64,000 nt of DNA from Dryas octopetala. Its lineage: Eukaryota > Streptophyta > Magnoliopsida > Rosales > Rosaceae. Every line of letters begins with the position of its first letter. The stretch's first letter is position 1. The stretch covers positions 2,172,501-2,236,500 of the forward strand of contig OY992833.1 of NCBI GenBank assembly GCA_963921425.1, written 5' to 3'. A program made the position numbers and the translations under genes. A model generated the notes under the pieces. It had not been told where the DNA came from. It did not search any database and saw only the letters and a program-made list of their open reading frames with translations. Shown here one piece after another: positions 11,170 to 22,385 of the stretch.

Positions 11170-12260
11170 AAAACGGGTGATTTTCATTAAATTAACTCTG
11201 TCAAATTACAAACTGTATATTTATCAAAATCAACATCATAACATGCTGTATATCATTAAACAGATTTGCTTAAGTACTATCATTATTTGCAAAGTAGTTG
11301 ATTCTTTAATACGTGGAACCTCACTAGCAAGAAGCCAAATGAACAAAGGTTGGATGCCTGGTAAATAGCTAATCCTATCAAACAAAATTAACTCTACATC
11401 TTCTATATTGTCTTCAGAATTAATACGATAAGTGCACTCCTCTTTTCCCGAAGCTCTTTATTGACTCTCTTTTCCCGGTCACCATATTGTCTGATGCACC
11501 AATATCTATATCCTTAACCAATTTTGTTTCCAGTTCTTGTCTCTGATCTTTGCTCTCTACACAATCTTGAACCAGATTATGATGACCATGACAATTAATA
11601 TGCATATAGGATAACAAGGAAAATGATTGAACAATGAGTTCTAGACCAATCACCATATCGTTTGCTGCACCAACATATACATCTTTATCCATTTCAAATA
11701 TTTCAGGCAGAGCTTGATCCTTCTAGCCTAATGGAGTACTGTCATCTTTAATTGTGCGACCCCAATGTACATATCAGGATTGATCATCTGCAATACAACG
11801 GATGTTTTCTATAATGATATTTTTTCCTTCAATTTATGGAAAGGTTCTCTTCTTAGATGATATACATACCTGGTAAATCATTGTTCCGATGGTGGGGGAC
11901 CTTCAGGTTCTTCATCAGCTTCGTCTTCATCTTTATCTTCATCTTGGCTTTTTGTAGGTAACACCAAACGCACCCTACTCATGTCAATTACCATCGGCTC
12001 CATCTCCTAATCCCCAAACACACCCTAAGTCAGATTTCTAGTTTGTGCAAAAACCAACTCAGACTTGGGTCAATTTATAGATAGGATCGACCATAAGGGT
12101 TTGAAAAACAATGGGCTTTTAGGGTTTGGTTTTTGATGAATTCTTATCTAGTCTAGATATTTCTCTTAAATCTATATCTGTCAGGTGGATATTTTTCTTC
12201 TTTTGTTGATTACTTCTTGGCAAGTTTTTTATTTCATATATGGACTAATTTGGAAAATTC
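11170..12260 (-). pseudogene. F-box locus copy B: 5' module and 3' tail, no F-box
   Basis: Minus strand. The 5' module at 12,260-11,870 includes an exon of about 41 codons starting at about 12,010 (MEPMVIDMSR, then acidic SQDEDKDEDEADEEPEGP) and a donor CAG|GTATGT near 11,873. Downstream (11,692-11,420) is an open frame with two diverged copies of a K-D-x-x-x-G-A-x-x-x-M-V-x-G motif about 60 residues apart; I do not recognise it. Bases 11,400-11,170 match the 3' flank of other copies. The F-box and FBA domains are absent. Confidence 0.55.
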
Positions 12261-12311
12261 ATTTTGATTTATACCTAAATCAATGTGCCTAAATCAATTT
12301 TCTCAAGGTGC

Positions 12312-12509
12312 CACTACAAGAAATGTGAGCAAAACACACCCTCATTGGTGGCATAAAAAGGGGTGGTCGGCAATTAAGCAATAGGAACTTAAATGCCTCG
12401 ATTTTAACAAAAATGGGTGTCAATTGGGCAATAGGGACTAAAGTTCCCAATTGCCCCTCCATTTTGTGCCACCAATGAGAGGTGTGCTTTGCTCACATTT
12501 CTTGCAGTG
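12312..12509. mobile_element. CACTA-type MITE, 198 bp
   Basis: Begins CACTACAAGAAATGTGAGCA and ends with the matching inverse (GCTCACATTTCTTGCAGTG), with a further inverted pair CACCCTCATTGGTGGC / GCCACCAATGAGAGG inside. The 3-bp direct repeat TGC flanks it (12309-12311, 12510-12512), as expected for CACTA (En/Spm) elements. Confidence 0.93.
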
Positions 12510-12599
12510 TGCATTGGAATTTTGATTTATACCTAAATCAATGTGCTTAAGCCCAAGTGTGCTTAAATTTAAGATGGTAAGGTAGGTAGTTCTGTTTGG

Positions 12600-12900
12600 T
12601 AGGCTTAAAAAGAAGGGAGACTTAGAGTTCAGTCCATTTTATGAGTCTTTCTTAGACTAAGACTGGTAGTGATTTAGAGTTTTTAATCAAATCATTTTCT
12701 TTTTCTTTTTTGACGGCTTTATGTTAGGTTTTAACTCTGGGATTTTGGGCTTTACAAATCCCACTCTACACCTTAGGAGGGGAAATATCCTTCAAATCGG
12801 AGGAAGACTTTATTATGAATTAAAAGAATTTTCTTATAAATTAAAAGGATTTTATTATGAATTAAAATGATTTTCTTATAAATTTTAAAACACTCCCGAT
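12600..12900. repeat. Dispersed repeat shared with 48,640-48,990
   Basis: A roughly 300-bp stretch (GGTAGTGATTTAG, GACGGCTTTATGTTAGG, CCCACTCTACACC...) is clearly similar to 48,640-48,990. Both end in a short tandem array of a roughly 20-bp unit, GGATTTTCTTATAAATTAAA. Class unknown. Confidence 0.8.
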
Positions 12901-13734
12901 CTTCATCTAAAATCTGGTTTTCTAAAGGACCCAAGCCTAATTATCTCTAAAAAGAATTATGGCATGTATCGAGTGGAAGAAATGCAAACTAATAAAGAAA
13001 TGGCTTGTATCATTTTGATCCAAATCCAATTAAGAATTATGGCTTGTATGGTAGCCTTATAAAGAAATGCAAACTAAAGTTTAACATACTTAGGGCACGC
13101 ATATACCCTTAATAACTTTATGCTTTTGAATAGATCAACTTCTCTATCATTGAGTGTACGTGTTCTTTGCACCTCTCAGGTGGAATTTATAGATCGATTC
13201 TTATCTTTTCATGGCTGCCCCTGGCCTTCACATGAGCGTTGTCGTCTCATGTTGGAGGGACTTGCTGCTCCTGTATATATTTTGTTTCCAAGGAAGCTTA
13301 ATTAACTTATGATTTCTGGTGAAATCACATCTTGAATCACACGCAAACTAAGGGCAGATCTGAAAACACAAGAGTGAGGTCATCTTTTGCAGCAAAACCC
13401 CAAATCTGGCCTTTCTCCACACATTCTTCAAGGAGCATTATATGCTTTTAGGCTAGTGCCTAATGGATGCTCTCTTTCAACATTAAGGCTCGTGCCCCGT
13501 ACTGAATATTTCTTGCCAACCTTAAATTTTGATGGTTCGATCGGTCATTATCAACTCTATTGCTTATGATTTAAAATAGACGTGGTCGTTGTACGATTTT
13601 CTGATGTTGAATGCTTGCCTTGTGGAAGGGAGTACCACCGGCTATAGATTCATCATAGCTCCACAAATAACTTAGCAATATTGAATGATATTCCAAATTG
13701 ATTATTAGTGCATTCAATGGGATAAGTACAGAGA
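12901..13734. other. No recognised gene
   Basis: Short ORFs of about 60 codons only (for example 13,120-13,305 and 13,387-13,569); neither resembles a family I know. Confidence 0.5.
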
Positions 13735-14270
13735 AATTAAGGCTAGGGTTTGTCTACTTGAACAAGTGCGCGGGAGAGAGAAATTGACAGTTTTGATAAA
13801 CTGTCAAATAAATAGCCATTAAGCTGATGGCTCAATGAGAGTAATTGACGGTTATTCTCATTCCACAATAAGAATAACCGTCAATTATTATTTTCATTCC
13901 ACAATGTATTTTTATGATCAAAACTGTTTATCTTTTAGATAATGATTTGAAGATCATCTCTGCAAAAAATCAACTAAATCCAAAATCGTTGGATCATGTA
14001 ATCGTTATAAATTAACTAACGGTGAATCAAATTTTTACCAAAACCGTATATTTATTTGATCACAATTACATAACCAAACAATTTTCGATTTGGTTGATTT
14101 TTTGCAGGAATAATCTTCATAGTTAGATTTAGAAAATGAACAGTTTCGATCATGAATTTATACTGCGAAATGAGAATAATAAAATAGAAGGTCAGTGGAG
14201 AAGGTGGATTGATCTGTTTCTTAAAACGTCAATTATTCCACTGTCAAGTTAGGGAATTTTTCTTGTAGTG
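13735..14270. mobile_element. CACTA-like non-autonomous element with degraded 5' end
   Basis: The right end is AGGGAATTTTTCTTGTAGTG, the inverse of a canonical CACTACAAGAAA terminus. Inside are inverted pairs (GCAAAAAATCAACTAAATCC / ATTTGGTTGATTTTTTGC; GACGGTTATTCT / AGAATAACCGTC). The left end (about TACAGAGAAATT) is only loosely similar and no 3-bp duplication could be confirmed. Confidence 0.5.
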
Positions 14271-14756
14271 AGTGCCCAAGTAACGTATAGCTAATCAATG
14301 ACATTCTTAATTGCTTGCTCGAAGATCCAAATCAATTGCATGTATGATGAATTTAATACACATAGACAGCCATAATACATAGACGGCCATCCATGCACGT
14401 ACTCCCATTCAAACAGCTTCAATTTTATTTTGGCTCAAGTACATTTACATCCACCAACTATAGGGTCTATTTTAAGTTGGTCCACGAACTATAAAACATT
14501 TCAAATTTCTCTATTAACAATAGGGTTCATTTCAAGTTGGTCTACGAACTATATAACATTTCAAATTTCCTCATTAACTATAGGGTTCATTTCAAGTTGG
14601 TCAACGAACTAACAAAAAACATACAGAATGGTAGACAAAATTGGGTTGACAAAAAAACCGGACCGCACCGGATTATTTATATATTTTATATTATATAAAA
14701 GTTATATATATATTGAATAAAAAAGATGTAAGCTAGGTGTTTTTTTGCACATGCTG

Positions 14757-14820
14757 GGGTTTGAACCCATGACCTTGTGAGGAGAGTCAAAGTATGAATT
14801 CTCACTACACCACTTAACCA
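14757..14820 (-). other. tRNA-like A-box/B-box pair, left arm
   Basis: On the minus strand, an A-box-like TGGTTAAGTGG (14820-14810) and a B-box-like GGTTCAAACCC near 14,757-14,767 with about 42 bp between them, the order and spacing of an internal RNA polymerase III promoter. Flanking bases resemble the head of a tRNA-derived SINE. A full cloverleaf was not established. Confidence 0.5.
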
Positions 14821-15233
14821 CTTATGAAATTCAAGTACATGCAATATATTTGTAGGCAAACTGATACTTGAAATATAATAATTTATAAAATTAAATATAT
14901 TTTATATATCATTCCTTTTTTTTTTAGATATTATTTTAGGTCTTTATTTAAATATTATCATTGCAAAAAGTCTAAAAATATTACTAGTTTATATTTTATA
15001 TAATTTATAGTTTCTATATTGTAAAAATATTACTAAAAGTCCAAAACTATAATTTATAATTTATATACTAAAATTATTAGAGTATAGGGTTAATTTTTAA
15101 GGTATAAGGTTTCAGACTTTATGGTTTAGTATATAAGGTTATGGTGTAGAATACCAATTATAATTTTATAAATTATTATATTTCAAGTATCAGTATGCCT
15201 ATAAATATATTGCATGTACTTAAATATCATAAG

Positions 15234-15297
15234 TAGCTAAGTGGTGTAGTGAGAATTCACACTTTCACTCTGCTCAAGTGTTCATGGGTTCGAACTC
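15234..15297 (+). other. tRNA-like A-box/B-box pair, right arm
   Basis: TAGCTAAGTGG (15234-15244) fits the A-box consensus and GGTTCGAACTC (15287-15297) fits the B box with one mismatch; spacing is 42 bp. It is the inverted counterpart of the left-arm block, so the two would be transcribed outward from opposite arms (right-arm box on plus, left-arm box on minus). Confidence 0.55.
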
Positions 15298-15871
15298 AGC
15301 ATGTGTAAAAAAGACCTTATATCTTTTTTTATTCAAAATATATAACTTTTATATAATAAATAAAAAATATAAAAATAAATATAAATAATCCAGTTTGGTT
15401 CGGGTTTTTTGTCAACCCGGTTTTGTCTACCATTTTATATACTTTTTATTAGTTTGTAGACCAACTTGAAATGAACCATATAGTTAATGGGAAAATTTAA
15501 AATATTTTATAATTCGTAGACCAACTTGAAATGAACCCTATAGTTAATGAGGAAATTTAAAATGTTTTATTGTTGGTGGACCAACTTGAAATTGACCCTA
15601 TAGTTGGTGGATGTAAATGTATTTGAGCCTTTTATTTTTACCAACTTTTCTTCCAGTTTTTTAAAATTGTTACAACTTCTATCTTTTTTTTTGGCCAAAG
15701 TTTCAACTTCTATCTTTGTTTTATCTAACATATTCATTAATCATTTCAATTAACAGAACTATCCAAATATGGATTTTCTTCTTTTTAGAGTTTCACATTT
15801 TTTTTGTTCGATCGACTTTCATATTTTTACATAGAATTAGTATATTATTTGTATAATGTGTTAATACTATA

Positions 15872-15965
15872 TGTAGAGGAGGGTCCTCCTTGGCGTATGG
15901 ATCATATAGCTAGGGATTTACCTGTATCTCTTTTCCATTTTTAATGAATAAAATAGTCCGATTCT

Positions 15966-15996
<31 letters not shown>
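15872..15996 (+). mobile_element. Possible retroposon 3' end with 30-base poly(A)
   Basis: A short GC-richer stretch (GAGGGTCCTCCTTGGCGTAT) runs into TTTTTAATGAATAAAATAG and then 30 A (15967-15996). This looks like the 3' end of a LINE or retrogene. A short repeat GTTAAT before (15,861) and after the tail could be a target duplication, but it is too short to be decisive. Confidence 0.4.
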
Positions 15997-15999
<3 letters not shown>

Positions 16000-16799
16000 A
16001 ATTAAGTGTGAAATGCTCACATCTGAATGACTATTTTAATACAAATAAGATAGAGAGGAGCCGTTGGTTTACAATGTATTAAATTTCAACAAATTTCCCC
16101 ATATAGTTTTTAACCGACCCATTCAAAATCAAATTTAACGGTCCCATATAGTAACAGTATCAAGCAAAACTCGATAAAACTGTCTAGAGCCACACAAGCA
16201 GCAATATATTTAATTTCATTACTTGTTCATAGCGAGTGAGAGCTAGTTTCCTTTTTTTTTTATCGCAAATTTTGTTGAACAAAATTTCATTTTCAGCTCT
16301 TTTTCTCTTTAAAAGATAATCTTTATGAATGTTTATACATTAATTTCAGAATGATCTCATGTCCAATTGACAAACCCATGGAGGGAGCCCTAGCTTGTTA
16401 GACAAATTAAAATCCTTAATTAGTCCTCTGTTTCACAAACCCACCGTGCATAATTACGAAATATGAGATAATAATTTTAAAGAGACAAACAAATTAGAGT
16501 TGATTGCTCTGTTTCAACATAAAACAAAATTTCATGGTCTAAGAATGATGAGAACAATCGCTTTTTTACACTGTAAGCATAAGAATCTAGACAATTCCGA
16601 TCTCTAGTACAAATAGACATAGTACAAATAAAAATTTTGATTTCACCATATATTGAATCAAAAAACAAAGTATCCATAAACATGAATAATTTATACCAAC
16701 AGAGAAATACAATGATTCATTCAAAAATTTTAATAGACTTGGTTCAAGTTGAAGTAACCTTCATTGATCTATCTTGGGAAAATTACAAATTATATATAA
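15997..16799. other. No recognised gene
   Basis: AT-rich; two overlapping opposite-strand ORFs near 16,477-16,846 of fewer than 70 codons have no recognised similarity. Confidence 0.5.
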
Positions 16800-17640
16800 A
16801 GGTAAAATTCATCAAGTCATTCTCTGTATCATGTTCCCAAAAGTAGTTGATTCTTTCATATGTGGGATCTCTTTTAGCAAGAAACCAGATCTATACAAAG
16901 GTTGAATCAAGCTCTCTCGTTGCAAGAAGACCATCATTATAGTCTATGGAAAGGAGAGGATGGGTTGAGATGAAGATCTTGAAGCTGTTGTTTCTGGTGC
17001 AGGAAATGAGGATCAGAGATTATAGTGGGCCATGACTTGCATACACAGCGAAATCGTACTACAGATTTCACTGGTAGCCTTGGGAGTAGGTTAGCAGTGA
17101 TTTCTGGGAGATTTCGCTGATGCATCATGAAAAGCCCTACACTCCTCCTTACAACTGTCAAAAGAATTAATGTAAAAATGTTAATTAATCAAACCCTGAC
17201 AACAAAAATCGATTGAAGAAAGAGCTAGTTTATTAGGGATAACAATATATACATACCTTTGGTAAATCGTTGATGCGATGTTGATGAAGAACCTTCAGAT
17301 TTAGGTTCTCATCAGCATCGTCGTCATCATCTTCTTGGCTTTCTACAGCTACCCCAAATACCATCTGCTCCATTTCCTTAATCCCCAAATACACTGTAAG
17401 TGAGGTCGATTGTGCATAAACCACCTCAGTCTTGGGTCAATATATAGATGGGATGGAGGGTTCCAGAAGGCTAGAAGGGTTGGAAAAACAATGGGCTTAT
17501 AGGGTTAGGTGTCTGGTTTCAATTTTTAACGTCTTCCTCCCTTTTTGGCAAGTGTATCCTTGTATATATGTTTCTTCTTATGCTGCTTACTATTTGGAAA
17601 GTCTATTAAAGTTGTCCTGCTATTTCTATTTTAATTTATG
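16800..17640 (-). pseudogene. F-box protein gene copy C: 5' exon and F-box, FBA domain deleted
   Basis: Minus strand. A 39-codon 5' exon runs 17373-17257 (MEQMVFGVAVESQ, acidic run, HRINDLPK) with donor GTATGT. A second segment from ATG 17128 to 16937 encodes an F-box: NLPEITANLLPRLPVKSVVR, then FRCVCKSW and ISDPHFLHQ. F-box proteins recruit substrates to SCF ubiquitin ligases through SKP1. The frame ends after SSPFHRL, and the next bases match the extreme 3' tail of other copies, so the entire FBA domain is deleted. I could not join the two exons in phase with the visible acceptors. It is the only copy here with a readable F-box. Confidence 0.75.
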
Positions 17641-18656
17641 AATACTTAAAAATAGGACCAAGAAAAAGTTTAATGGAAAAGTATACAGAAAGTATTCTAT
17701 GTGTTTCTCGATTCTTTTTTTTCTTTCTTGACGCCTTATTTTTTGTTTCTAAAACTTGTAAAATGTTGTGTAATTTAAAATTTTCAATGAAATTAATTTA
17801 TATATGTCTCAATTGTGTAAAAATTCGACAATCTGACATAAAAGGGAAAACTTCAAGAGAAGAAAATGCATATTTGGATTAATTATTATGTATTGGCTAT
17901 CACGACAACAATAATAATCTATCTTCTCCCAACATGTGGTGTATGTATCTTAAATTATTGGATAAAATTGATGCTTAATATTTGTTAATACGCCGACAAC
18001 AGCCCGCCTAAAGGCAGAGAATCAAGATCCGATAACAAAAAAAACTAAGAAACTAAATGTGCATGGATTGGGACTACGTGCATGGACGCGAAGTACAATA
18101 CCTACTTAAAAAAATGGAAAAAGATTTTGAACCCTAAAATTGGCAGACTCCTACATTTTCTTTTCTCAAATTAAACTTTCATGGAGCTTGTGATATGGCT
18201 AAGGGGATATGTACCTTGGGTACGTGCAGGTATATGCAATGCGCATGGGGTCTTTATCTCCTAGGTTTTAGCACTCTACCATTCAATTAGTTTTGTTTTA
18301 TTGATTGATTGACCCATGGCCATATTATTGATTCATTATGCTAGCTGCCTCTTTAGCTTTCTTGGAGAAATTCACTATCTTAAAAGAAGAATACTAGTTG
18401 TCTTCTCCTTGTGCCTTCTCTAGCTTTTTACCTTCTTCCTTCTCCTAATGGCATGTCTACTCAACTAACTTTTAAATGTAAGTCTTTAATACTTTGAAAA
18501 ACACCCAAAAAAAAAAAAGCTAGAACATGATATGATGATCCACGATGCAAGAAGGAATCTGAATTTCAAGGAAAAAACTAATACATGAATATTGATGATG
18601 GTTTCATTAGGCTTTTCCCTGTAGATATACAACACAGGCCGGGAATATTGATGATG
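17641..18656. other. No recognised gene
   Basis: AT-rich spacer with short ORFs; nothing recognised. Confidence 0.5.
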
Positions 18657-18664
18657 GTTGGAAC

Positions 18665-19277
18665 CAGGGACGGACGCAAAGCCAAGCTTGGGGGGTCGGG
18701 CGACCCCCCGAACGGCGGAGCACGCAGGCTTGGACCTCTGGACGGCGACACCAGCAACTCCCCAACGTGAAGAAGGCGACCCCCCGACCCCAACGGCCTG
18801 ACGTGAAGAAGGCGACCCCCAGGGCTCCACTGCTCCAGCCTCCAGCCTTCCAGGTGATGAAACGCCATGAAAGTGTTCACTAATTGAGAAACAGAGAAAG
18901 AGAGGAGAAGAGAAGAGCTAAAGACTGAAGAAGGGGTTGGGCTAGTGGGCTGCGGCCTGCGGGCTGTTTTTTTTTTTTTTAAGTTCCTACTCAAAACGAC
19001 GTCGTTTGGAGCTAGGAATTAACAAAAAAAAAAAGGACTTTTGCTCCCAGTGACCCGTGTTGTGCTCTCTCAGTCTCTTCCTCAATATCAATCCTCATTC
19101 ATTAACAGCAAAACCCACACGGCCACACACAGAGGACAGAGCCCAAGTGCCCAACCCAGCCCCTACCACCGGAGCCGGCCACCTGCCCCGGTCCCTAAAA
19201 AATTTTGCCGCCGCTTCACGGCGCCAGGCTCTGCCTAACCATGACCCCCCAAGTTGGGGATCCTAGATCCGTCCCTA
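18665..19277. mobile_element. Non-autonomous hAT element, 613 bp
   Basis: Ends CAGGGACGGA... and ...TCCGTCCCTA form a YAGGGACGGA terminal inverted repeat, flanked by the 8-bp direct repeat GTTGGAAC (18657-18664, 19278-19285), diagnostic of hAT. Subterminal GC-rich inverted motifs (GCTTGGGGGGTCG / GACCCCCCAAG) are present. The interior is much GC-richer than the surroundings and produces several overlapping spurious ORFs; no transposase. Confidence 0.93.
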
Positions 19278-19285
19278 GTTGGAAC

Positions 19286-19985
19286 ATAACATCCAATGTG
19301 CAATGATCCTGGGACACAGAACTAACCAAGATAACAATTAAACTAGACTCTACTTTGCAAGTCGAACCGATTCAGATTGGTTTCATATACCACTATACAA
19401 TTACAGCATATCCTAAAGCATTCAAAAATGACAAAAACCCAGAAACTAACTTCTAATAGTAGCAAACTTGGGAAAAACATAAAACATGATTAGCACTGTC
19501 AGCAAATATAATTAAACAAGAAACAAATGAAATCCGTCATAAACAAATTGTACTCTACTTCCCACATAATCAACCCATTAAAATTGCCGAAAGTCGGATT
19601 TATGCTCCGTCAATTTGAAACTTCTATAACTTAAAAATTTTATGCATGGTAGTGGTGTTTGACCCACAGAACACTGCCCAGTAATTTAATGTGATGCCAC
19701 CAGCTATATCGATGTTTGCTACTGGCCGAGGTTAACTTTCCAGAAACCAGAGTCACCTGAAAGTGTTGAAAGTTCATCCAATTTCTCAGCGGGGATGTGT
19801 GGGGATGAACCTACACCCTGTATTTTTTAAATTATGATTTAGATTGGGAACCAAAAGAGGAAAAGATGAAGCAACAAGAGTACAAAATCTTTCACAAAAG
19901 ATGCCTTAGAAACACCAGCTCAAGGAGACATGTTCTTACCAAGCCACCTTTGTTCGAGAAGGCACAATAACTGTCCCTAGGAGCT
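19286..19985. other. No recognised gene
   Basis: AT-rich; nothing recognised. Confidence 0.5.
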
Positions 19986-20310
19986 GAAATATGACCACGC
20001 TAATACTTAAGCAAATCTGATGTATATTTGCCGACTATATAGAGCATCGATCTAGGGATGCAAACTAGTTGAAATGCTTAAGAAAATCTTATGTTCAATT
20101 GATAATATTGACATATATAAGTTGAATGATATATATAGAGTATTGAAATTTGTGAACAAGATTACCTCATTTTTATGCATACTAAATTTATCAATACAAT
20201 CATATGTGCACTTGGTTTATTGCTTTCAACAACCAGAAGCATTTGAATATTTAAAGGTTTGTTCATCCTGCATGCATTGCAAATTAAGTTGATATATCCT
20301 GGTGAGAGAA
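19986..20310 (+). pseudogene. F-box locus 3' flank fragment
   Basis: Bases 20,074-20,300 (GAACAAGATTACCTCATTTT, ATCATATGTGCA, GCATTTGAATATTTAAAGG, CATCCTGCATGCAT) match the 3' flanks of copies G (35,560-36,240) and I (44,210-44,400). No coding part is attached; the next 5' module (copy D) begins about 430 bp downstream. Confidence 0.7.
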
Positions 20311-20367
20311 CGAAAACAGTTTTGGGTGGTAAATCGTGAAATAAGCCTTTGGTGGGATATGTTGAAG

Positions 20368-20370
<3 letters not shown>

Positions 20371-20416
<46 letters not shown>
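20371..20416 (+). repeat. (AG)23 microsatellite
   Basis: Uninterrupted AG run followed by GA-rich sequence up to about 20,500. Confidence 0.97.
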
Positions 20417-20419
<3 letters not shown>

Positions 20420-20739
20420 CGACACAGAGATGAGAGAGAACAAAGAAATAGATCGTGAGGGGAAGGGAGAGAGATCGCGAGGGGGGGATATATATAGTGA
20501 GAGAAAACTGATTTTTTTTTTTAATGTGGGTTTAAAACTAATTAAGTGGATCTTTTTATCATTTGGATAAAGTTGGTGAATTAGCTTATCATTAAGAGTC
20601 CAAAAGTGGACTTTATAATCATTATATGATTTTTTTTCCTTATTTTTCATTATTCATTAATTAACAATTTGTTTTCATTACATTGGAGGGAATGAGACTC
20701 TCGACCTATCATAATCTTTATCCATTTCTCTACCTACCC

Positions 20740-21250
20740 TCTGACCTACCCCGAGTACACATTTAAGACACTCACCAAACAATAAGCAACAAAAAAAGAA
20801 ACATTCATACACTTTCCAATCCAATAGATACAAGGGGAACAATGTGGACCAGATAAGAATTTATCTAAGACAAAACCCTAGAAGCCCCTTGATTTACAAA
20901 CCATTCTCGCCTTCTGGAACCCTCCCCCTATCTATAAATTAACCCAAGACCTAGGTGGTTTGTGCACAAATGAAATAGAAGTGTATTTGGGGGTTAAGCT
21001 TTAATTAAGGAGATAGAAAAAATGATAATTGGGGGCATTTGTTGGCTGTGTTTTAGGGTAGTTGCAGAAAGCCAAGATGAAGATGAAGGTGATATTGATG
21101 AAGGACCTAATTAAAGGTCCTCAATTAAGAATCAGATCAGATCAATGATTTAGGACTTGAGTTAATGGGAAGATAGGATTAGTGGAGTAAACTTCTCCTA
21201 CCTTACTGCAAGTTGGCATTGATCAAGGCTAGGGCTAAAGGTTATCTCCA
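20740..21250 (+). pseudogene. F-box locus 5' module, copy D
   Basis: Shares with the other copies the run from ACATTTAAGACACTCACCAA through CCTATCTATAAATT to the 5' exon. The exon begins ATG near 21,021 and reads MIIGGICWLCFRVVAES then QDEDEGDIDEGPN before a stop. No F-box or FBA sequence follows. Confidence 0.65.
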
Positions 21251-21559
21251 TGTTTTCCAATTTTTTAGTAATAACGAGAAATATGTTATCTGATGTCAAA
21301 GGCTCCTCCATCAGCCTTCTCTATCCTTAGTTATTCAACATAAGTTCTAAAAAAAAGCCCATGCCACCAATTCCCAGTACATATACCAAAATTAAACCAC
21401 CAAGCCCATGCTATCAATCAGTAATGCAACATCAAGTCATGACTTGTCATGTAATTAAAATAAACGAGCTGGCTGTAAAGCAATTTCATCATCACCTCAT
21501 ATAATATTGAAAAAAAAACATGAACCTGAGACATAATTCATCTTGGAAAAGTAAAACTA

Positions 21560-21790
21560 AAATTTTTACAATTTGGTATGTGCACAAACCAGCTCAATAT
21601 TAGGTTAATTTATAAATAGGATTGAGGGTTTCAGAAGGCCATAAGGGTTTAAGTAAACAATGGGCTTCTATGGTTAGGTTTTTGGATGAATTCTTATGTA
21701 TGTCTCCCTCCTGTATTTGTTTGGCAAGTGTGTTTATGTGTCTTTCTTTGTTGCTTAGTTATTGTTTGGGAAGTTTTTTAAATTAGTGTT
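21560..21790 (-). pseudogene. F-box locus 5' leader fragment, copy E
   Basis: Minus-strand match to the leader of the module (AACCCTTATGGCCTTCTGAA, CTATTTATAAATTAACC), lying tail-to-tail with copy D. Only the leader is present. Confidence 0.6.
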
Positions 21791-22380
21791 GCTAAGAGTG
21801 TCAAATGGCCTGGCCAATTTCACGGAATATGGTACATACGATTGAAACAAGTCAGCCGATATGAGTACAATGCATATAAATAGATTGGGTCGGGGCTGAA
21901 GTTTTTAACCCAACAAGCATTGTACGAGCACAACATGTACAGGCCGAAAACAATACGCTCTCAAGCACAACACGAGCTAAGCACAATACAATCTCAAGTA
22001 CAACACGAACCAAGAACAACACAGCACAAGAACAACATTAGTAAGCACAACTTGAACACCAGCACGAAACAAGACTGAATTAGGCACTACTAGTTTGACA
22101 TTAGTTTTTCCTTTTTAAAAATGTTTCAACACAAAAATTCAATTTTTCAAGAAAAAATTAATATTTAATTATAAGAAAAAAATGACAAAATATCAACAGG
22201 CCTTTCAACCTAAAAAGACAAAAAGAAATAAGGGTTTGTGGCTTGCCCATGAGCCAAGAACAATACGATCACAAGTACAACACAAGCCAAGAACAACATG
22301 AGTACGAGTACAACATTGTCAAGAATAGTATGAACTCGAGCATGACATAAGCATGGATTAAGCACTACTAGCTTAACATT
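21786..22380. repeat. Diverged hAT-like repeat with tandem CAAGNACAACACGAG motifs
   Basis: Starts with GAGTGTCAAATGGCCTGGCC, like the terminus of the family at 28,555-28,898, and contains a degenerate array of AGCACAACACGAGC-type units. The end segment GGCACTACTAGTTTGACATT is repeated as AGCACTACTAGCTTAACATT about 285 bp later. No target duplication found. Confidence 0.45.
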
Positions 22381-22385
22381 GGTTT

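Larger units (their letters stand above)
14432..15629. mobile_element. Foldback Mutator-like element with long arms
   Basis: The outer 200 bp of each end are inverted copies: GGCTCAAGTACATTTACATC at the left and its inverse at the right. Each outer arm holds three tandem units of about 60 bp (CTATAGGGTTCATTTCAAGT...). Further in, the arms pair through a TTGTCAACCCGG-type segment and a tRNA-like block (separate entries). A 9-bp direct repeat TTTTATTTT (14423-14431, 15630-15638) marks the insertion. No protein-coding capacity. Confidence 0.9.

Noticed and set aside
15226-15306. A functional tRNA gene
   Set aside because: A and B boxes are present, but I could not fold a convincing acceptor stem, and the block is duplicated in inverted arms of a mobile element.
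18578-18994. Overlapping 138- and 114-codon ORFs
   Set aside because: Products of the GC-rich interior of the hAT element at 18,665-19,277; both cross its left boundary.
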